From CAYRFF01 sp964423575 (GTDB lineage Bacteria; Bacteroidota; Bacteroidia; Chitinophagales; Saprospiraceae): DNA of 9,481 nucleotides. Of this stretch, positions 5,136-9,481 are shown in pieces. How positions within the stretch are numbered: position 1 is the stretch's first letter; every line of letters begins with the position of its first letter. Where the stretch lies: assembly GCA_964423575.1 (NCBI GenBank), contig CAYRFF010000079.1, forward strand, positions 1-9,481, given 5' to 3'. The notes beneath the pieces are model-generated. The model searched no databases, was not told the origin of the DNA, and saw nothing but the letters and a program-made list of their open reading frames with translations. A program made the position numbers and the translations under genes.

Positions 5136-7322
5136 ATGAGAAGATTCCCGATATATAAGCAACTGGACTCAATGGATTGTGGTCCTACCTGTCTTAGAAT
5201 GATTGCCAAATATTATGGGAAGTCATATAGTATTCAATTCCTCAGGCAACAATGTTATATTGATAGAGCAGGAGTGAGTCTTAAAGGAATAGCTGAAGCA
5301 GCGGAGAGAATCGGGTTTAGGACTCTGGCGGTTAAAATTCCACTTAAAGATGCAAAAGGAAAGCCAAGTCTTCAAGAAGCACCATTGCCATGTGTAGTTC
5401 ACTGGAACCAAAATCACTTTGTTGTACTGTACAAAATAAAAAGCAATAAATATTATATTGCTGATCCTGGGACGGGAAAGATTGCTCTGAAAGAAGAAGA
5501 GTTTGCTCAATCATTTTCTTCCGGTGGAGAAAATGGTATTGTCCTACTTCTTGAGACTACTTCTGGCTTTTATGATGAGTCGGATGATAAAACTAAGAAA
5601 AATGGTTTTAGGTTTATTTTTGATTATTTGAGACCGCATAAAAAGCTAGGTATTCAATTAATCATCGGCCTCTTATTGGGTACTGTGTTTCAACTTATCT
5701 TTCCATTTTTGACACAAAGTATCGTTGATATAGGAATAGAAACACAGAATATTCCTTTTATATATCTCGTGCTTGCAGGTCAATTAATGATATTCCTTAG
5801 CCAGACCACTGTGCAGTTTATTCAATCGTGGATATTACTCCATATTTCTGTGAGAATAAATGTGAACCTCATTTCAGACTTTCTTATAAAGTTGATGCAA
5901 CTTTCTCTAGGTTTCTTTGATAGTAAAAATATAGGGGACTTAATGCAGCGTATTGGAGATCATGATAGAATCCGAGCTTTTTTGTTAAACTCGTCTCTTG
6001 CTTTTATTTTATCTATCATGAATATTTTTGCTTTTGGCATTGTTCTGGCAATTTATTCAATACCTATTTTCCTTATTTTTATTGGAGCAAGTATTTTATA
6101 CGTGTTGTGGATAGTCATTTTTCTTAAAAAAAGAAGAGAAGTGGACTATCGTGCTTTTCAGCAAATGGCCGATAACCAGCAATCTCTTATTGAGATTATT
6201 CAGGGAATGCCTGAAATTAAACTTCAAGGAAGTCAGTTTAAACGAAGATGGCAGTGGGCTGAAATTCAAGCGAAACTGTTCCGTGTACAAATGAAATCGC
6301 TAGCAATCGGACAATATCAAGATGCTGGTGCTTTATCTATTAATCAGCTTAAAGACATCCTTATTACCGTGATGGCGGCAACGTCTGTAGTGAACGGAGA
6401 AATTACATTGGGTGCCATGCTAGCTATCCAATATATCATAGGACAACTTAACGGTCCACTTCAACAGATGATTGGCTTTATCCGAGATGGTCAAGACGCC
6501 TTGATAAGTTTTGAAAGATTATCAGAAGTACACAACGCGGATAGTGAAGAAACGGTTGATGAAATCAAAGTGTCTCAGATACCAGCTGGCGATATTCATC
6601 TGGATCATGTCTCCTTTTCTTATACTCCAATAAGTGATGTTGTACTATCAGATATATCATTGACGATCCCTAGAGGGAAAACAACAGCCATAGTAGGGGC
6701 AAGTGGTAGTGGAAAGACAACCTTAATAAAATTACTTCTGGGTTTTTATCCACCGGTATCGGGTTCAATATCTATTGGCTATCAAAGCCTAAGTGAAATT
6801 TATCAAAAAATCTGGCGTGAAAAGTGTGGTGTAGTCATGCAATCAGGCTTTATCTTTTCTGATACGATTGCTAATAATATAGCGGAAAGTGATGATAAAA
6901 CCGATATAAAGAAGGTAAGGGAAGCTGCTCGTACTGCTAATATTCACACCTTCATAGAATCTCTACCGCTTGGCTATAATACAATGATTGGACAGAAAGG
7001 AAATGATCTTAGCCAGGGGCAGAAACAAAGGCTTTTCATAGCGAGAGCAGTTTACAAGAACCCAGAATTTATATTTTTTGATGAGGCAACCAATGCCTTG
7101 GATGCGAATAATGAGAAAGAAATAATACATAATCTTAACCACTTTCTAAAGAATAAAACAGCGGTCATTGTCGCACATAGGCTTAGCACGGTAAAATACG
7201 CAGACCAGATAGTAGTCCTTGAAGGAGGGGAAATTGTAGAAACAGGAACACACAGGGAGTTGGTTGCAATGAAAGGAGCTTATTACACTCTTGTGAAGAA
7301 TCAATTAGAACTAGGAAATTAA
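5136..7322 (+). CDS. C39 peptidase-containing ABC transporter (bacteriocin/peptide exporter)
   Basis: Inner-membrane exporter that cuts double-glycine leaders from peptide precursors and pumps out the mature part using ATP. The 728 aa hold three domains in the usual order. First, a C39 cysteine peptidase (about 1-150) with Gln9, Cys15 (DSMDCGPTC), His94 (NHFVVL) and Asp110 (IADPG); the spacings of 79 and 16 match those I recall for the ComA triad, so it should be active. Second, a transmembrane exporter domain (about 160-440). Third, an ATPase (about 480-728) with Walker A GASGSGKTT (521-529), Q-loop Gln569, signature LSQGQ (625-629; Gln replaces the usual Gly), Walker B ending Asp649-Glu650 and His681. 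The ATG at 5136 gives the typical start RRFPIYKQLDSMDCGP; an ATG at 5131 stops at once. The adaptor gene follows after 10 nt, and the likely substrate is the precursor at 9071. Confidence 0.96.
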   Translation: MRRFPIYKQLDSMDCGPTCLRMIAKYYGKSYSIQFLRQQCYIDRAGVSLKGIAEAAERIGFRTLAVKIPLKDAKGKPSLQEAPLPCVVHWNQNHFVVLYKIKSNKYYIADPGTGKIALKEEEFAQSFSSGGENGIVLLLETTSGFYDESDDKTKKNGFRFIFDYLRPHKKLGIQLIIGLLLGTVFQLIFPFLTQSIVDIGIETQNIPFIYLVLAGQLMIFLSQTTVQFIQSWILLHISVRINVNLISDFLIKLMQLSLGFFDSKNIGDLMQRIGDHDRIRAFLLNSSLAFILSIMNIFAFGIVLAIYSIPIFLIFIGASILYVLWIVIFLKKRREVDYRAFQQMADNQQSLIEIIQGMPEIKLQGSQFKRRWQWAEIQAKLFRVQMKSLAIGQYQDAGALSINQLKDILITVMAATSVVNGEITLGAMLAIQYIIGQLNGPLQQMIGFIRDGQDALISFERLSEVHNADSEETVDEIKVSQIPAGDIHLDHVSFSYTPISDVVLSDISLTIPRGKTTAIVGASGSGKTTLIKLLLGFYPPVSGSISIGYQSLSEIYQKIWREKCGVVMQSGFIFSDTIANNIAESDDKTDIKKVREAARTANIHTFIESLPLGYNTMIGQKGNDLSQGQKQRLFIARAVYKNPEFIFFDEATNALDANNEKEIIHNLNHFLKNKTAVIVAHRLSTVKYADQIVVLEGGEIVETGTHRELVAMKGAYYTLVKNQLELGN

Positions 7323-7332
7323 GTGAATTCGT

Positions 7333-8655
7333 ATGCCTGAAAGTGAATACATAGAAAATGTAAGGACAGACTCGCCGGAATTAACGATAGAGCATATTAT
7401 CGGCAATCCGCCTGGCTTTTTATTGAAATCCGGTATCACGATGGTTGCGATAATTATTGTTCTGGTATTATTTCTAACCGGATTAATTTCCTACCCTGAT
7501 AGTTATATAGCTCAAGGGCAAATGACAAGCGAGAAGCCACCGATAGACCATGTAGCACATCGTACAGGAGTAATCGATTCTATTTTTGTTGAAGATGGCT
7601 CTACAATCGGCAAAACTGGTATAATGTTGTCCTATCGAAGTGAAGTGAAAATTGCGGATTTTATAACTTTAAAAACTCTGGTGGATAGTGTAAGAAAGTT
7701 GAATAACCCCCAGGACTTTACCCTTGTTGAAATCCCACAAAATCTACATTTAGGAGAGTTACTACCGGACTATGTTCAACTTTTTACAGCTATTCAACGA
7801 CTTCAAAATCACTTACTACAAAATCTGACAGAACTTAAAATAAATGAACAGCAAGAAAAAATATATGCTGCTAAATATGCTATAAACTATCTAGACAAAG
7901 AAAAGTCGTATATCAAGAAGACACATCTACTGGAAAAAGCGCAACATCAGAGAGATTCAATATTACTCGATAGAGGAGTTATAAGTATTTCTGACTATGA
8001 GAAAAGCCTTGACAATTTCCTTATTTCAGAAAAAGAATACACAATATTTGATATCCGTAAAGAAACGCATGAACAGACAATATCGCAATCAAGCCTACTT
8101 ATTTCCATGTTAAAGGAGGAATATCTGATGGATGTTCAAGAACTTTACTTGAATGTTCATCAAGCTATCGGAAGCCTCGGCGCAAGAATTCATGAGTTCA
8201 CAGAAAGAAACTTTATTATAGCTGAAGTGGAAGGTGAAGTAAGTATTCCCCCGGAAGTAAAACAAGGAAATGCACTTCAAGCAGGTCAGCTTATAGGAAC
8301 TATTATACAAGAAAAGGACGATAAAAAATATGCTGAGATTGTCTTGCCGATTGGTAGCATATCAAAAATTGAAATAGGCTCACGCGCTATCGTCCGACTA
8401 TTGGACTATCCATCCAAGGAATTTGGAACAATAATAAGTGAAGTAGAGAAAATATCTCCTTTGCCGACAAGAGATAATGAAGGTAAGTTGTATTACAATC
8501 TTCGAGTTATGCTGGGCGACACACTTCTGACGACCTATGGCTTAAAAATCCCCTATAAACCCAATGCACCGGTAGAAGTTGAAGTGATATCAGAAGAAAG
8601 AAGTATCCTCACTCGTATTTTTAATGAGATAACAGAAATATTATACAATAAGTAA
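7333..8655 (+). CDS. HlyD-family periplasmic adaptor of the peptide exporter
   Basis: A 440-aa membrane fusion protein linking the inner-membrane transporter to an outer-membrane channel. It has a short cytoplasmic N-terminus (1-32), one membrane anchor (about 33-53), and half of a lipoyl-like domain (about 60-105, with HVAHRTGVIDSIFVEDGSTIGKTG as its core). A long helical hairpin with coiled-coil character (about 145-290) follows, then the second lipoyl half from about residue 294 (AEVEGEVSIPPEVKQG) and a beta-barrel region with the usual LPIGSISKIEIGSRAIVRL phrase. It starts 10 nt after the transporter stop and is surely in the same operon. The outer-membrane partner (TolC-like) is not in the window and is probably shared or encoded elsewhere. 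Confidence 0.92.
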   Translation: MPESEYIENVRTDSPELTIEHIIGNPPGFLLKSGITMVAIIIVLVLFLTGLISYPDSYIAQGQMTSEKPPIDHVAHRTGVIDSIFVEDGSTIGKTGIMLSYRSEVKIADFITLKTLVDSVRKLNNPQDFTLVEIPQNLHLGELLPDYVQLFTAIQRLQNHLLQNLTELKINEQQEKIYAAKYAINYLDKEKSYIKKTHLLEKAQHQRDSILLDRGVISISDYEKSLDNFLISEKEYTIFDIRKETHEQTISQSSLLISMLKEEYLMDVQELYLNVHQAIGSLGARIHEFTERNFIIAEVEGEVSIPPEVKQGNALQAGQLIGTIIQEKDDKKYAEIVLPIGSISKIEIGSRAIVRLLDYPSKEFGTIISEVEKISPLPTRDNEGKLYYNLRVMLGDTLLTTYGLKIPYKPNAPVEVEVISEERSILTRIFNEITEILYNK

Positions 8656-8667
8656 AACTTTTATACT

Positions 8668-8982
8668 ATGACCTTGCTAGAAAGACTTAGATTAATAGAC
8701 CGAGCACATTCCATGATAAAAAGAAAGGGGACTGGTCCGCCTAGTGAATTTGCTGAGCGGCTAGGTATATCTGAACGCAGTTTATATAATCTTCTTGATC
8801 TTATGAGGAGAATGGATGCACCTATAGAATACAATAATTTCAGACAATCTTATTACTATGAGGAAGAAGTGGAGTTGAATATTGGATTTGATAGAATAAG
8901 GAATGTAGATGAAATAAAAGGAGGGAGAATGAAGATATTTCATAGACTGAAAAATAGTTGCAGTGAGCTGCTTTATATTTGA
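8668..8982 (+). CDS. small helix-turn-helix protein of the bacteriocin locus
   Basis: A 104-aa protein with a DNA-binding winged-helix pattern: LLERLRLIDRAHSMIKRKGTG (about 3-23), a helix-turn-helix at about 24-48 (PPSEFAERLGISERSLYNLLDLM) and a wing at about 50-64 (MDAPIEYNNFRQSYYY). This resembles the HTH_11-type small proteins that I recall beside C39 exporters and GG-leader peptides in Bacteroidota. It lies 12 nt after the adaptor gene and 88 nt before the precursor, so it is probably co-transcribed with the exporter and may control the precursor promoter; this role is inferred from position. The last 16 codons and the stop lie within a sequence element repeated downstream of the precursor (9368 onward), so its 3' end doubles as part of that element. 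Confidence 0.8.
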   Translation: MTLLERLRLIDRAHSMIKRKGTGPPSEFAERLGISERSLYNLLDLMRRMDAPIEYNNFRQSYYYEEEVELNIGFDRIRNVDEIKGGRMKIFHRLKNSCSELLYI

Positions 8983-9041
8983 TGTGAAAGCATTATTAAA
9001 TGTGTTATTGATAATCTATAACATAATTAAAGTGCAAATAT
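8931..9041 (+). promoter_or_regulatory. precursor upstream element, copy A
   Basis: This 111-bp stretch matches 9368-9478 without gaps at a constant offset of 437 bp; I count about 80 identical positions. The best conserved blocks are TGCTTTATATTTGAT at 8969-8983 (TGCTTTTTATTTGAT in copy B) and CTATAACATAATTAAAGTGCAAA at about 9016-9038. TATATTTG (8974-8981) fits the -7 consensus TAnnTTTG, but no clear -33 element stands at the right distance. If it is the promoter, the conserved distal block would lie in a 5' leader of roughly 80 nt before the precursor ATG at 9071. Confidence 0.55.
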
Positions 9042-9070
9042 CTTATTTGTTTACCTAAATTTTAATTATT

Positions 9071-9271
9071 ATGCGATTTGAAGATTTTAAAAAAGTGGAA
9101 TTAGAGAGCACATCACAAATAACTGGAGGTGCAGATTGTTTTACAGGAAAAGGTTCATTTGAAGGAACAACGGTTCAAGGTAGAACCTATAGGCGTACAT
9201 GGACTAGTGATACAAAGACTGCTTGTGGCGGGTTAGTTTATCATGGTCACACATTTACATGGCTTAATTAA
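9071..9271 (+). CDS. double-glycine leader peptide precursor, probable bacteriocin
   Basis: A 66-aa precursor. Residues 1-20 (MRFEDFKKVELESTSQITGG) form a leader of the type cut by C39 peptidases: Gly19-Gly20 at the cleavage site, Ile17 at -4, Val9 at -12 and Phe6 at -15; position -7 is Thr14 rather than the usual Leu or Met. The predicted mature peptide is 46 residues (Ala21-Asn66) with two cysteines (23 and 52) that could form one disulfide, many Gly, Thr and aromatic residues, an estimated net charge of about +2 (His not counted), and an aromatic C-terminus FTWLN. I do not recognise the mature sequence. No modification enzyme (radical SAM, YcaO, lanthionine synthetase) is seen in the window, so an unmodified disulfide peptide is the simplest reading. 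It lies downstream of its probable exporter genes. An antibacterial role is inferred; a signal peptide or effector is possible. Confidence 0.85.
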   Translation: MRFEDFKKVELESTSQITGGADCFTGKGSFEGTTVQGRTYRRTWTSDTKTACGGLVYHGHTFTWLN

Positions 9272-9283
9272 CTCTTATTAATT

Positions 9284-9320
9284 ATATACTAGAGTGATTT
9301 TTAGGATTACTCTAGTATAT
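9284..9320 (+). terminator. strong hairpin after the precursor gene
   Basis: A perfect 12-bp stem (ATATACTAGAGT at 9284-9295 with ACTCTAGTATAT at 9309-9320) is extended inward by one G-T and two A-T pairs, leaving a 7-nt loop (TTTTAGG). It starts 13 nt after the stop codon. The trailing sequence TTATTCC is only a weak T-tract, so it may act as a terminator or as a 3' stabilising end of the precursor mRNA. The stem is AT-rich and nearly symmetrical, so it could also work on the other strand. Confidence 0.65.
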
Positions 9321-9367
9321 TTATTCCTATTGATGTGTATGCTTTTACTTTAAATTAAAGGTGGTAT

Positions 9368-9478
9368 AAAGACATTTCTTTAACTGCAAGTGGATTGTAG
9401 TGCACTGCTTTTTATTTGATTTAAATGCTTTATTATGCCTGTTCTTGATAGCATATAACATGATTTAAGTGCAAAGAA
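9368..9478 (+). repeat. precursor upstream element, copy B, leading out of the window
   Basis: This is the diverged second copy of 8931-9041. It keeps TTTATTTG (9411-9418), the block TATAACATGATTTAAGTGCAAA (about 9454-9475) and the overall spacing. In the frame matching the helix-turn-helix gene it reads Lys-Thr-Phe-Leu-stop, then LQVDCSALLFI-stop, echoing that gene's KIFHRLKNSCSELLYI end with a stop inside. By analogy with copy A a precursor ATG is expected near position 9508, just beyond the end of the window. Confidence 0.65.
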
Positions 9479-9481
9479 TTT

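Noticed and set aside
5131..5139. ATG at 5131 as an alternative start before the exporter
   Set aside because: It reads ATG-CCA-TGA and stops at once; the ATG at 5136 gives the expected C39 N-terminus.
9227..9232. Second Gly-Gly (53-54) in the precursor as a cleavage site
   Set aside because: It follows Cys52 directly and lacks the hydrophobic residues at -4, -7 and -12 that mark C39 leaders; Gly19-Gly20 fits far better.

Overview
The window looks like chromosome from a low-GC member of the Bacteroidota (possibly Saprospiria, Flavobacteriia or a relative). The signs are a TAnnTTTG-type promoter box in front of odhB, AT-rich start regions without clear Shine-Dalgarno sequences, several lipoproteins of the SPII type, and a C39-peptidase ABC transporter / HlyD / small helix-turn-helix / GG-leader peptide arrangement familiar from this phylum. 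The assignment rests on gene content and recalled family resemblance, not on a search.

Left part (1-2926, + strand): an AT-rich intergenic stretch holds two adjacent copies of a 37-bp repeat and a (CA)11 microsatellite. It leads into a two-gene unit overlapping by ATGA. The first gene is a large predicted lipoprotein with an HELSH zinc-protease motif; the second is a smaller lipoprotein of unknown function. The (CA)11 tract lies between an upstream ATG (283) and the lipoprotein frame. In the present sequence that ATG is out of frame, but 12 or 9 CA units would join it to an otherwise headless signal peptide, so this looks like a phase-variable surface protein caught OFF (or an indel error). 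The genes end in an eight-unit, 8-bp tandem repeat lying between convergent genes.

Middle part (2927-4745, - strand): odhB/sucB, the E2 subunit of the 2-oxoglutarate dehydrogenase complex, and, 10 nt downstream, a five-helix membrane protein. This is the housekeeping segment. The gene for the E1 subunit is not next to odhB.

Right part (5136-9481, + strand): a peptide-export and probable bacteriocin locus. A C39-peptidase ABC transporter with an intact Cys-His-Asp triad is followed by a HlyD-type adaptor, a small helix-turn-helix protein and a 66-codon precursor with a double-glycine leader (predicted cleavage after Gly20, 46-residue mature peptide with two cysteines). A strong hairpin follows the precursor. 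A second, diverged copy of the precursor's upstream region (about 72% identical over 111 bp by hand count) then begins and runs to within 3 bp of the window edge, which predicts a second precursor gene starting about 27 nt beyond the end. Upstream of the transporter a 10-bp tandem direct repeat followed by a 6-bp inverted repeat looks like an operator. The system would work as follows: precursor made in the cytoplasm, leader removed by the C39 domain during export, passage through the HlyD adaptor and an outer-membrane channel encoded elsewhere.
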